Source of the DNA: Rickettsiales bacterium UBA1997 | GTDB taxonomy: Bacteria > Pseudomonadota > Alphaproteobacteria > Rickettsiales > UBA1997 | Assembly: GCA_002335845.1 (NCBI GenBank) | Contig: DDCV01000046.1 | Location: 1 to 17,605, forward strand | Length of the DNA stretch: 17,605 nucleotides | Direction: 5' to 3' | Shown here: positions 1 through 7,682 of the stretch, piece by piece | Layout of the letters: each line of letters starts with the position of its first letter | Numbering within the stretch: position 1 is the first letter of the stretch | Made by a program: the position numbers and the translations under genes | Notes under the pieces: generated by a model | Seen by the model: only the letters and a program-made list of their open reading frames with translations | Told to the model about the DNA's origin: nothing | The model's database searches: none

Positions 1-202
1 TAAGGCGAGCATAAAGTTTATATTCATTAATGTCGCCATTTTCTTGGGTTGGCTCGCGACCATTTTCATTAACAAATTGATTTATATCGCAAAAAGATGC
101 AGTAAGGCGATCATCAGATGTTGCCTCTTCTTGCTTAGGCTTTGTCTTTAATAAACCTAAATCATCATCTTGTATTAATTTGAGTAAATCTTCCTTATCC
201 AT
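1..202 (-). CDS. Partial N-terminus of a protein resembling GIY-YIG nuclease-family proteins
   Basis: An open frame begins with ATG at 202 and runs off the left edge of the window, giving 67 codons. It starts three bases after the TAG stop of the upstream helicase gene, with AGGA just before the ATG, so the two genes are almost certainly co-transcribed. The visible protein begins MDKEDLLKLIQDDDLGLL, followed by an acidic, polar stretch and NGREP near residues 47-51. From memory, this opening (LL..DD.GLL, then DDRL..SF..IN.F....GREP) is typical of bacterial proteins annotated as GIY-YIG nuclease family, found next to helicases of the type encoded here. No GIY-YIG catalytic motif lies within the visible part, so the nuclease assignment is inference from N-terminal resemblance and context. 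The coding frame itself is well supported. Confidence 0.6.
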   Translation of the reverse strand, partial: MDKEDLLKLIQDDDLGLLKTKPKQEEATSDDRLTASFCDINQFVNENGREPTQENGDINEYKLYARL

Positions 203-205
203 ATC

Positions 206-2122
206 CTATAAATTCTGCTTTCTGCGTTGATTTTGAATATATATTATCGCCTCAGCCAATCTTCTTTCTAGTGGATCAAGCGAATTAATGTTTGGTTGAT
301 TGTTATTATTTTTCACAAAATTTTTAACTTTTGGCCAAAGTATCAATGCTTCTTCATCGGTCATTTGAATGCGAGTTGCTTCAATAGCTTCTTGAATAAC
401 CCTAAAAACTTGCGATGTAACAGATTTTGAAAGGATCTCGAATGCCTTTTGAAATGGATTTACCGTATCAATTAAATCAATATTTAAATCATCAATATTA
501 GTAAACTTTCTGGTCATTATCACAAATTGTTGATTACCAACCTCCTTAATTTCTCCATTTTTAATAACTGAATCAACTACAACATATTGGCGAACTTCCT
601 CAACTTCATTATCAGAAAGTTCTGGGTATTTAATTTTAATAATTTTTGGAATCATAACTTTGTTAATAACCTCCGGATCAACATTTCCCGGCAAAGCCTT
701 AATCATTTTATCATCTTGCAAGATTGAAGCCTTTAGATCATTCAAGTCAGATTCAACAATATCTTTTACTCTTTTTGAAGTTGGCTCTTTAAAGCCTCTA
801 ATCTTAATTTCCCCAGCTTGAGGTTTATCATCATCTGATAATTTAGTTCTAAACTTAAAGCTTGGTGCTAAAACTTGCTCCATTAATAAAGAGCAGGTAA
901 TTGCTTTGAGCATATTGTTAACCGATAGGGAAATTATGTCATCCTTAGCATCCGGTTGAGCAATTAAATTGGTAAATTGGGCATGAACTTTATTTTTACT
1001 ATCGCGAGTACAGCGACCAATAATTTGAATAACCTCAGTTAAAGAGCCACGATAACCAACCGTTAAAGCATGCTCACAATATGGCCAATCAAAACCCTCT
1101 TTTGCCATTCCAAGAGCAATAATCAAGTCTACACCACTTTCATCTTTGGTATTTCTTAAATAATCCACCACCTTGTCACGGTCATTTTCTTCAACTAAAT
1201 TGGCTACTTTTAATATTTTGCCATCTGAGTATCTTTTTAGATAAATAATTCCCGTTTCTTGATCTTGGGTCGCTACATCTCCAATTATATCAAGAATAAT
1301 ATCTACCTCTTGATATTTATCTTTAGTGGATTCACCAGCATTAACATTTGGAATATGAAGAATAGTTTTTTTATCAGTATCCAAAACCTCACTAATAGCC
1401 GATGTGTATTTACCTTGATAAAAATGATAGCCAATTCCAAGGGACTTAAGATGTGTGTAGCCATTTAACTGCTCATAATAATTATATGTTACTTTGGTAA
1501 ATTTTGCTTCATCTTCTGGGCTTAAAACAGCAATTCCATCTCCTCTAAAATAAGATCCTGTCATTGCTACAATGTGAGCATTAGATTTATTCATCACGCC
1601 ATGAAGCAAACTACCAAGACGACTACTATCTTTATCGGCAGAAACATGGTGAAATTCATCAATCGCCAACAGACAATCATTAAATTTCTCTTCTTCAATC
1701 TGCTCAAAAGCAAAGCGCAAAGTTGCATGGGTGCAAATTAGAATCTTTTCATCATTTTTCATGAAGTTAACAAAAGCCTCAACCTTGCTTTTTTCACCAC
1801 CGGGAGTGCAAAGATTATTCTCATCTTTTGGCTCCCAATTGGAATAAAATCCATGTGCCATTAAATCTGTCTTAGAAAATGAACCGCCGATAGATTTTTC
1901 TGGAACCGTAACAATAACTTTCTTTAAACCTTGTTTATGAATTTTGTCCAAGGAAATAAACATCAAAGCCCGAGACTTACCAGATGCAGGGGGCGCTTTT
2001 AAGAGTAGATATTGTGCATCTCTACAAGAATAGGCGCGCTCTTGCATTTCACGCATACCCATTTTGTTTATATTAATACTCTTTCCTGTTTGAGCGTAAT
2101 TGACTTCAACTATATTTGGCAT
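206..2122 (-). CDS. SF2 DEAD/DEAH-type DNA helicase (restriction/defence-type)
   Basis: A 638-residue superfamily 2 helicase or translocase. Visible motifs in order are Walker A APPASGKS (residues 43-50), motif II DEFHH (155-159, a DEAH-box variant), motif III-like MTGS (187-190), motif V GMAKEGFDWP (338-347) and motif VI QIIGRCTRD (366-374). About 260 residues follow the helicase core, with no motif I recognise. The phenylalanine in DEFHH, together with the short core, resembles Type III Res and Type I HsdR-like motors rather than RNA helicases. The expected role is ATP-driven DNA translocation that supports a partner nuclease or methyltransferase. The gene lies 38 bp downstream of the ATPase gene and 3 bp upstream of the partial gene at 1-202, all on the same strand. 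No Shine-Dalgarno sequence precedes the ATG. Substrate and partners are inferred from context. Confidence 0.85.
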   Translation of the reverse strand: MPNIVEVNYAQTGKSININKMGMREMQERAYSCRDAQYLLLKAPPASGKSRALMFISLDKIHKQGLKKVIVTVPEKSIGGSFSKTDLMAHGFYSNWEPKDENNLCTPGGEKSKVEAFVNFMKNDEKILICTHATLRFAFEQIEEEKFNDCLLAIDEFHHVSADKDSSRLGSLLHGVMNKSNAHIVAMTGSYFRGDGIAVLSPEDEAKFTKVTYNYYEQLNGYTHLKSLGIGYHFYQGKYTSAISEVLDTDKKTILHIPNVNAGESTKDKYQEVDIILDIIGDVATQDQETGIIYLKRYSDGKILKVANLVEENDRDKVVDYLRNTKDESGVDLIIALGMAKEGFDWPYCEHALTVGYRGSLTEVIQIIGRCTRDSKNKVHAQFTNLIAQPDAKDDIISLSVNNMLKAITCSLLMEQVLAPSFKFRTKLSDDDKPQAGEIKIRGFKEPTSKRVKDIVESDLNDLKASILQDDKMIKALPGNVDPEVINKVMIPKIIKIKYPELSDNEVEEVRQYVVVDSVIKNGEIKEVGNQQFVIMTRKFTNIDDLNIDLIDTVNPFQKAFEILSKSVTSQVFRVIQEAIEATRIQMTDEEALILWPKVKNFVKNNNNQPNINSLDPLERRLAEAIIYIQNQRRKQNL

Positions 2123-2160
2123 ATTTTTTGTTAATTATTTTAAATATCTTTATCAACTCC

Positions 2161-3603
2161 CTAAGGTTTTTGATTAATTTCCATTTCTCCCATAAAGTAA
2201 CACAATAAAGTTGCTGGGATTTTAAGAATTGACAGGGAATTATCTGGCTCTGGCTTTACAATTCCAAAATCATCAGTTGATTTTGTAATAATATAGCCTC
2301 TCTTAATATCTTTTTGCGAACAAAATTCTAGCAACCCTTTGCAACTAGAAAGAGATGTGTGTTGTGCGCGATACTTAACTTCAAATGGAATAATTTCACT
2401 ACCTATTTCTGCAACTAAATCTACTTCCAAATCTTTTTTACCGCCACGCCAATAACTAAAACGAATATTTTGATCATAATAGCGCGCAAATAAATGTTTA
2501 ATCACAACTGATTCAGCAGCAACGCCAAGACTATCAGGGTCATCAATTATACTACGACCTTTTAGCATTACTGCTGGAGCAATTGCAGAGTCTGATAAGT
2601 AAATCTTATGCTTACCCCTTAAAACCTCTTTGCCATAACCAAAAGGCTGCAATTTTCTTATAAGATGGGCTGCCTCAAGTAATTCAATAAAATTTTGTGC
2701 TGTTGGACGCTTAATTCCTTCGAGATTTTTAGTTAAAACATTCATATCCAATATTCCTCCATCATGTAAGCACAAATAAAGGAATAGCTGTTCTAACTCT
2801 AATATACGACGCACACCAAACATTGCAGTCATATCACGCTTTAAAGCTTTATCTATTATATCTTCACGAAGTAACTTTTGTGACTGGTTGATAGTTTCAA
2901 CTATTGCAGTTTGTGGAAAGCCGCCGCGAATTAAATAATCATGGAAGTGTGTTATATAAGAAGAAATAACATGGCTAGCTTGCAATAATTCCTTTTGTTC
3001 CCAATTAAAAATTTCTTTTAAAGATCTAATTTTTGGCAAATCAGGAGGAATTATTTGTTTAAGTTTTATATACTCATAAAATGATAAAGTAGTGAGGCGA
3101 ATTGTGTGCCAGCGTCCAAGTCCAGATTCTTGTCCATCACTTAATATTGGAGTTGCAGATCCAGTAAAAATAACCCTTCTTTGCTTGGAAAAATCAACTT
3201 GATGCTTTATCCAAGTGCCACCATCATTAATAAATTGAGCCTCATCCAAAAACACATATTCTATTCCTTCTTGCTTTGCTTCTCTTTGGCGCCAAGCTTC
3301 TATGGCGGCCTCAATACCAGCTAATTTTAAAAGTGGATGATCAAAAGTTGCATATAAAATATTTGCAGCTGGAACGCCATCTTTTAGCAAATTGTCAATT
3401 GCTTGCATTATTAGGGTGGTTTTACCAATTTGTCTAGCGCCAGAAATAAATGTAGCACGCTTTGCTGGCGGATTCTTTATCCACTTATATAAATCATTAA
3501 AAGACGCCCTTTTCCAATCTGGTAAATCGGGAATTTTTTCACCTTGCCACCATGGATTAAATTGTGCTAATATTGCCGCTAATTCTTCTTTCTCGATTTT
3601 CAT
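2161..3603 (-). CDS. AAA ATPase with DUF4143-type C-terminal domain
   Basis: A 480-residue ATPase of the AAA_14/DUF4143 type. Walker A is GARQIGKT (residues 55-62), Walker B is YVFLDEAQ (116-123), and a sensor-like FTGSATP follows (146-152). An arginine-containing GLGRWHTIRLTTLSFYEY segment lies at 161-178, as is usual in the family. The C-terminal region has EVD (392-394) and EVK (407-409), spaced as in the PD-(D/E)XK-like fold reported for DUF4143 proteins. Family function is poorly known; members are widespread, often strain-variable and frequently near mobile or defence genes. The gene is transcribed with the flanking methyltransferase and helicase genes, but it is preceded by a 121-bp leader containing promoter-like boxes, unlike the close spacing after it. 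It may be a later arrival rather than an integral part of the cassette. Confidence 0.85.
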   Translation of the reverse strand: MKIEKEELAAILAQFNPWWQGEKIPDLPDWKRASFNDLYKWIKNPPAKRATFISGARQIGKTTLIMQAIDNLLKDGVPAANILYATFDHPLLKLAGIEAAIEAWRQREAKQEGIEYVFLDEAQFINDGGTWIKHQVDFSKQRRVIFTGSATPILSDGQESGLGRWHTIRLTTLSFYEYIKLKQIIPPDLPKIRSLKEIFNWEQKELLQASHVISSYITHFHDYLIRGGFPQTAIVETINQSQKLLREDIIDKALKRDMTAMFGVRRILELEQLFLYLCLHDGGILDMNVLTKNLEGIKRPTAQNFIELLEAAHLIRKLQPFGYGKEVLRGKHKIYLSDSAIAPAVMLKGRSIIDDPDSLGVAAESVVIKHLFARYYDQNIRFSYWRGGKKDLEVDLVAEIGSEIIPFEVKYRAQHTSLSSCKGLLEFCSQKDIKRGYIITKSTDDFGIVKPEPDNSLSILKIPATLLCYFMGEMEINQKP

Positions 3604-3637
3604 AAAATAATTAAATAAAATAACCTAATTTTTCTAA

Positions 3638-3666
3638 ATATTAACTAAATCATATATATAATGCAA
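3638..3666 (-). promoter_or_regulatory. Possible sigma70-type promoter for the DUF4143 ATPase gene
   Basis: On the minus strand, TTGCAT (3666-3661) and TAATAT (3643-3638) are separated by exactly 17 bases, which would place the transcript start near 3631, about 28 bases before the ATG at 3603. The -10 box is good (5 of 6) but the -35 matches only its first three bases. The 10-bp palindrome AAGTATACTT (3665-3674) overlaps the -35 and CTAAATTAG (3678-3686) lies just upstream; either could be an operator. In DNA this AT-rich, chance promoter-like matches are common. Confidence 0.35.
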
Positions 3667-3724
3667 GTATACTTTAACTAAATTAGCACTTTAGTGTTAT
3701 TTATGTAAAAAATAGAGCAATATC

Positions 3725-6469
3725 CTACTTTAAAGGTGTCGAATTCGATACCTTTAACCTTTCTTCATTAATCATTTTTTCGTAAAGTTTAAATAGGTAT
3801 TCGAGCCTTTCTTCATCATTTGTGAATGGCTTTGAGCGATAACAACGTTCCACAGCTAAATCAAGATTATGGTGTGCTTCTTTTAAGCCTGTTGGCATCT
3901 TGTCTGGATCATAAAGCTCTGCCATTGTTTTTTCAGGATATTTTTCTCTTTCTTCTAATATGTTGTAAACATGACTGGTTAAGGTTTGTTTTTGTTTATC
4001 AGTTAAATCTGGAATTGGAAAGGTGTTGTAGCAAATTTCTGCTGAATATCTATATCCATTTCCCAATCTTCCACCAATAGCAGCAACCCAATTTGTGTGC
4101 ATTTTTGAAGTTAGAACTGCAAAAATCCAAGGATCTGCATCATATATTGCTAGACCAAGATTTGATATTATTGTGTCTTTATCAAGGAAACCTATTGGTA
4201 TATACTCTCTTCTATCGGATGAAACACTTGGAACAATAATTGAATTAGTATTTTTATGGCACATTTGTGCAAATTGATGCGGCCTTTCTGCCAAATATGG
4301 CCTTGCTGACTTTTTTCTAATTTCTCTAACATTTTCAATTCTTTTTTTTACCAATGGACTTGAAAGAGCAATCTGCAAATCTTCATTACCAATCCACAAA
4401 CAATATCTTTCTTGCCCACGAATAAATTCTTGTGATCCAACAAGTCTTCTTATTATTTTTTTATATTTAGAATCTTTCTGTAATATTTCATCTTTTTGTA
4501 AGGTTGATAAAATTAATTCACCGCCGTCTGCAGGCATATTGCCAAAATTCATTTTTGGCAAATATCTCGATATTGGTTTATTAGTGCGGGAAACAACAAT
4601 ATTTGAACCAGATGCAAGATATGGGCTAATATTAGCAACCTCAGTTCTATTAATACCTGTGAATAGAAATTTTTTAATTTTTAAATTAATTGGCTTAACA
4701 CCAATAATTGCAACCGTTACCCCGGCATTATATTTTGCATTATTTTGCCATTTAAAAGAAGTGTGGGCAAATAATATATCAACCCCAATATCAAATAGAT
4801 GTGGCCACAATAAGCCAACAGAGTCTCCTTGGCAAATTGAATTAGTTGAAACAAAGGCAAATTTAGAATTGGTGTTTTGAATAAATCTAGAAGCTTTAAA
4901 AAACCAACAAGCAATGTAATCCAGATCTCTAAATTTTGGTAAGTAACCCTTAAATACAGCATCCATATCCTCTTTTTGCTTTTCATCTTGGTTTCTAGCT
5001 CCCAAATAAGGCGGATTTCCAATAATATAAATCTCAGCACTTTCATCTTTAGGACAAACATCTTCCCAATTAACTCTAGTAGCATTGCCACAAACAATTT
5101 TTCCACCCTCTTTAAGTGGCAATGTTGGATTTGAGCTGCCAAAAATTTCTTTAAATTTAACATTCATTTGATGTTCAGCAAGCCAAAGTGAAAGAATGGC
5201 CACTTCATGCGCAAAATCATCGAGTTCAATTCCATAAAATTGACAAAGCCTGATGCGCGAGAATAGATCAAAGTGAAATTGGGCTGCTAAATTTAACTGA
5301 GATTTTGGTATAATCTCCAATTGCCTTGATTCAAAACCAGAGGCAATTCTTTGTAGCTTTTGTAGTTGTAATAAAATTTCTATTTCAAGATTTCTTAATT
5401 CTTTATAAGCAATAATTAAAAAATTCCCCGATCCACAAGCTGGATCAAATATTTTTATATTTGATATTCTTTCCAATAATTTATTTAAAGCCTTTGGCTC
5501 ATTTCGATGCGTTTCTAATATTTCCTTTAAATCATTCAAGAAAAGTGGCTCAATAACTTTCATTATGTTTGGCACAGAAGTATAGTGCATTCCAAGCCCA
5601 CCACGCTGATCCGGGTGAGCAACAGCTTGAATCATTGATCCAAAAATATCAGGATTAATTGCCGACCAATCAAGTTCACCACAATCAATAAGCATTTTTC
5701 GTGATTTGGCTGAAAATTCTGGTGCAAAATATCTATCGCCAAAAAGCCCACCATTCACATAAGGAAACTCTTTTAGATAATTTGGATAATGTGAATTATC
5801 TTTTGTGTTTAAAGCCTCAAATAGCCTATTTAAATATTGATTTAAATCTGAGCCATCTTGTTTAGTATGAGATGCTATGGAATTGGTAAAAACTCCTTTT
5901 TTAAAAATACCAGTATCTTCGGCAAAGAAGCAAAATAATAAGCGTGATAAAAATATATTGAGAGAATGCAGATTATCTTTTGTTGTGAATTTATTATCTT
6001 TTAAAATTTCATCATAAATCTTGGCCATTTTCTCGGCAGCCTTAACATCTGCTGGGTTTTCATTTTGATGAGATGTTTTTTCCATACCAGCCCAAGGCAA
6101 AAAGAAATCAAAATGTTTGTGCAAATCTTTTATCTCAATATCTAGGGGGGCGTTTATTTTGGTGTCAATAGCAAGAATAGTCTTGTAATTTGTGACAATA
6201 ATAAAGCGAGGATTATGGCGATATGTGCTATCATCCTTACTTAAATAATCTATGGCTTCGTGCAAATCTTGACTTTCAACGCGCCAGAAAAAGAGTTTTT
6301 TCTTTATTATTATTTGATCATCTTTCTTTGATAAATTGCTCTTACCTTTTTTAAGTAAAGTTACTGTTGATTTAGGAAATCCATAAGCAAGCAATAGATC
6401 AAAGATAAAATCTTCTTTGGTAAAATTATTTACCAGCTTTAGCAGGTTTTGCTCAATATTTATACTCAT
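3725..6469 (-). CDS. MmeI-like class I SAM-dependent DNA adenine methyltransferase
   Basis: A 914-residue N6-adenine DNA methyltransferase of the MmeI-like group. The N-terminal domain (about 1-130) has FIFDLLLAYGFPKSTVT followed by KKKLFF. A helical spacer follows, then HYTSVPNIMKVIEPLF (295-310), SAM-binding motif I FDPACGSGNF (341-350), GIELDDFA (413-420) and the catalytic NPPY (485-488). Residues from about 600 to 860 should hold the target-recognition domain. MmeI enzymes that cut DNA carry a D...E-X-K nuclease motif in the N-terminal domain; at the equivalent place this protein reads IIIKKKLFFWRV and I see no E-X-K, so it is probably a methyltransferase without nuclease activity. It is first in the minus-strand cassette, 33 bp after the glycosyltransferase stop, and might be transcribed by read-through or from a weak promoter in that gap. 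Confidence 0.9.
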   Translation of the reverse strand: MSINIEQNLLKLVNNFTKEDFIFDLLLAYGFPKSTVTLLKKGKSNLSKKDDQIIIKKKLFFWRVESQDLHEAIDYLSKDDSTYRHNPRFIIVTNYKTILAIDTKINAPLDIEIKDLHKHFDFFLPWAGMEKTSHQNENPADVKAAEKMAKIYDEILKDNKFTTKDNLHSLNIFLSRLLFCFFAEDTGIFKKGVFTNSIASHTKQDGSDLNQYLNRLFEALNTKDNSHYPNYLKEFPYVNGGLFGDRYFAPEFSAKSRKMLIDCGELDWSAINPDIFGSMIQAVAHPDQRGGLGMHYTSVPNIMKVIEPLFLNDLKEILETHRNEPKALNKLLERISNIKIFDPACGSGNFLIIAYKELRNLEIEILLQLQKLQRIASGFESRQLEIIPKSQLNLAAQFHFDLFSRIRLCQFYGIELDDFAHEVAILSLWLAEHQMNVKFKEIFGSSNPTLPLKEGGKIVCGNATRVNWEDVCPKDESAEIYIIGNPPYLGARNQDEKQKEDMDAVFKGYLPKFRDLDYIACWFFKASRFIQNTNSKFAFVSTNSICQGDSVGLLWPHLFDIGVDILFAHTSFKWQNNAKYNAGVTVAIIGVKPINLKIKKFLFTGINRTEVANISPYLASGSNIVVSRTNKPISRYLPKMNFGNMPADGGELILSTLQKDEILQKDSKYKKIIRRLVGSQEFIRGQERYCLWIGNEDLQIALSSPLVKKRIENVREIRKKSARPYLAERPHQFAQMCHKNTNSIIVPSVSSDRREYIPIGFLDKDTIISNLGLAIYDADPWIFAVLTSKMHTNWVAAIGGRLGNGYRYSAEICYNTFPIPDLTDKQKQTLTSHVYNILEEREKYPEKTMAELYDPDKMPTGLKEAHHNLDLAVERCYRSKPFTNDEERLEYLFKLYEKMINEERLKVSNSTPLK
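3730..3757. repeat. 28-bp near-perfect palindrome at the 3' end of the methyltransferase gene
   Basis: The left half TTAAAGGTGTCGAA (3730-3743) and right half TTCGATACCTTTAA (3744-3757) are reverse complements with a single G/A difference, which would be a G-U pair in RNA. The structure has essentially no loop and is centred on GAATTC. It covers codons just upstream of the methyltransferase stop (TAG, 3727-3725). The transcript would fold into a long hairpin there, but the nearest run of U on the minus strand (six T) lies well downstream, so it is not a classic intrinsic terminator. It could act as a 3' stability hairpin, a protein-binding site or an insertion scar. Confidence 0.7.
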
Positions 6470-6502
6470 TCTATTTAAGATCTTTATATATGGGAATTGA
6501 TA

Positions 6503-7681
6503 TTAGGTGAAGTTTAGAATTAAAATTTTATTATAAATTTCCAATGTCTTTTGACACATCCTTTTGTTGCTAAACTTCATCTCAACATTTTTGCGGCCAT
6601 TTTTGCCTATTTCTTCTAGTTGAATTTTTTCCATATTAAGAAGTTTTGATATTTTTTTATGTAACTGCAAAGCGTCATTATTTTTGACAATAAAACCAGT
6701 TTTGTTTTCAATAATTGTTTCTAAAAAGCCGCCAATATTGGTGGCGATTATGGGTTTTAAGCAGGATTGAGCCTCAATTGGAATGCGGCCAAAGGCTTCG
6801 GCTCTTGTGCTTGGTGCTATCACAAAATCACAAATATTATAAGCTGCTGGCATATCAGAGCAATTGCTAACTATTTTAATTTTTTGCGATAAATTGAGAT
6901 CTGTTATTTTTTTTATTAATCTTTTTTGATAATCCTCATGGCCATGATTTGAGCCAGCCATTATGCATAAAAACTCATCTTTTATATTGGCCAAAGCATC
7001 AATCAAAAATTCATGACCTTTCCACGAGGTAAAGCGTCCGGGCATGAAGATGATTTTTTGCTTATTATTTGTTATTTGCCATTGTTTTTTTAGATCATCA
7101 CAGCGTTTTTTGTCGATATTTTGTGGGTTAAAATAATCAAGATCAACGCCGCGCGCAATTACTTTTAATCGATTATTTTTAATTTTATTATATTGCTTAG
7201 GATAGTTTATGCTAATATATTGTTTTATATAGTTTGAGACAGCGATGATGTAGTCGCTTTTAAGCATAAAACTATTATATAATTTTTTGATTATTGAGTT
7301 TTTAAATATAAAATTAGTGGAATAAGTGCCGTGAACTGTAGAAACTAGCTTAGTTTTTGAGTTCTTGCAGGCAAAATAGGCGCTTATCATAGGCGCTCGA
7401 GAGCGCACATGTAAAATATCAATTTGATGCTTTTTTATTATATTTTTAAGCTTTTTAATATTTCTTATAATTCTAAGGGGATTTTTGCTTTTAACATCGA
7501 GTTGAATAAATGATATATTGTTTTTAATAAGCTGTTCAGTCATTTTTCCACCTAGTGAAATAACGATAGATTTAAAATTATTTTCCTGCAAAAAAATACT
7601 TATATCAACAACTCCTCTTTCAACACCGCCGCTTTCAAGCGAAGGTATGATTTGAGCAATTACAGGCTTTTTTTTACTCAT
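6503..7681 (-). CDS. GT4-family glycosyltransferase
   Basis: A 392-residue retaining glycosyltransferase of the GT-B fold. The N-terminus VIAQIIPSLESGGVERG is the usual GT4 opening with a glycine-rich acceptor-side loop. The C-terminal domain has GRFTSWKG (215-222, donor phosphate-binding Arg and Lys) and the EX7E signature EAFGRIPIE (295-303), followed by the conserved IIATNIGG. Such enzymes transfer sugars from nucleotide donors during LPS or other envelope glycan synthesis on the cytoplasmic face. Placement beside lptF/lptG is consistent with a role in the LPS core, but the acceptor cannot be read from sequence. The ATG lies one base from the lptF ATG on the other strand, so its promoter must sit inside lptF coding sequence or the mRNA is nearly leaderless. 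No Shine-Dalgarno sequence is visible. Confidence 0.88.
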   Translation of the reverse strand: MSKKKPVIAQIIPSLESGGVERGVVDISIFLQENNFKSIVISLGGKMTEQLIKNNISFIQLDVKSKNPLRIIRNIKKLKNIIKKHQIDILHVRSRAPMISAYFACKNSKTKLVSTVHGTYSTNFIFKNSIIKKLYNSFMLKSDYIIAVSNYIKQYISINYPKQYNKIKNNRLKVIARGVDLDYFNPQNIDKKRCDDLKKQWQITNNKQKIIFMPGRFTSWKGHEFLIDALANIKDEFLCIMAGSNHGHEDYQKRLIKKITDLNLSQKIKIVSNCSDMPAAYNICDFVIAPSTRAEAFGRIPIEAQSCLKPIIATNIGGFLETIIENKTGFIVKNNDALQLHKKISKLLNMEKIQLEEIGKNGRKNVEMKFSNKRMCQKTLEIYNKILILNFT

Positions 7682-7682
7682 A

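Noticed and set aside
3665..3696. AAGTATACTT, CTAAATTAG and CACTTTAGTG as a toxin-antitoxin operator
   Set aside because: No small antitoxin or toxin gene is present between the methyltransferase and the ATPase, and short AT palindromes are frequent in such DNA.
4717..5163. A 148-codon open frame on the minus strand inside the methyltransferase gene
   Set aside because: It is an alternative frame of the methyltransferase, which has clear family motifs across the same bases. The predicted protein is a low-complexity Leu/Ile/Lys sequence.
1..6469. Assignment of the cassette to BREX or DISARM
   Set aside because: BREX needs PglZ and BrxC-type proteins, and DISARM needs its DrmA/DrmB genes. Neither set is visible, although either could lie outside the left edge.
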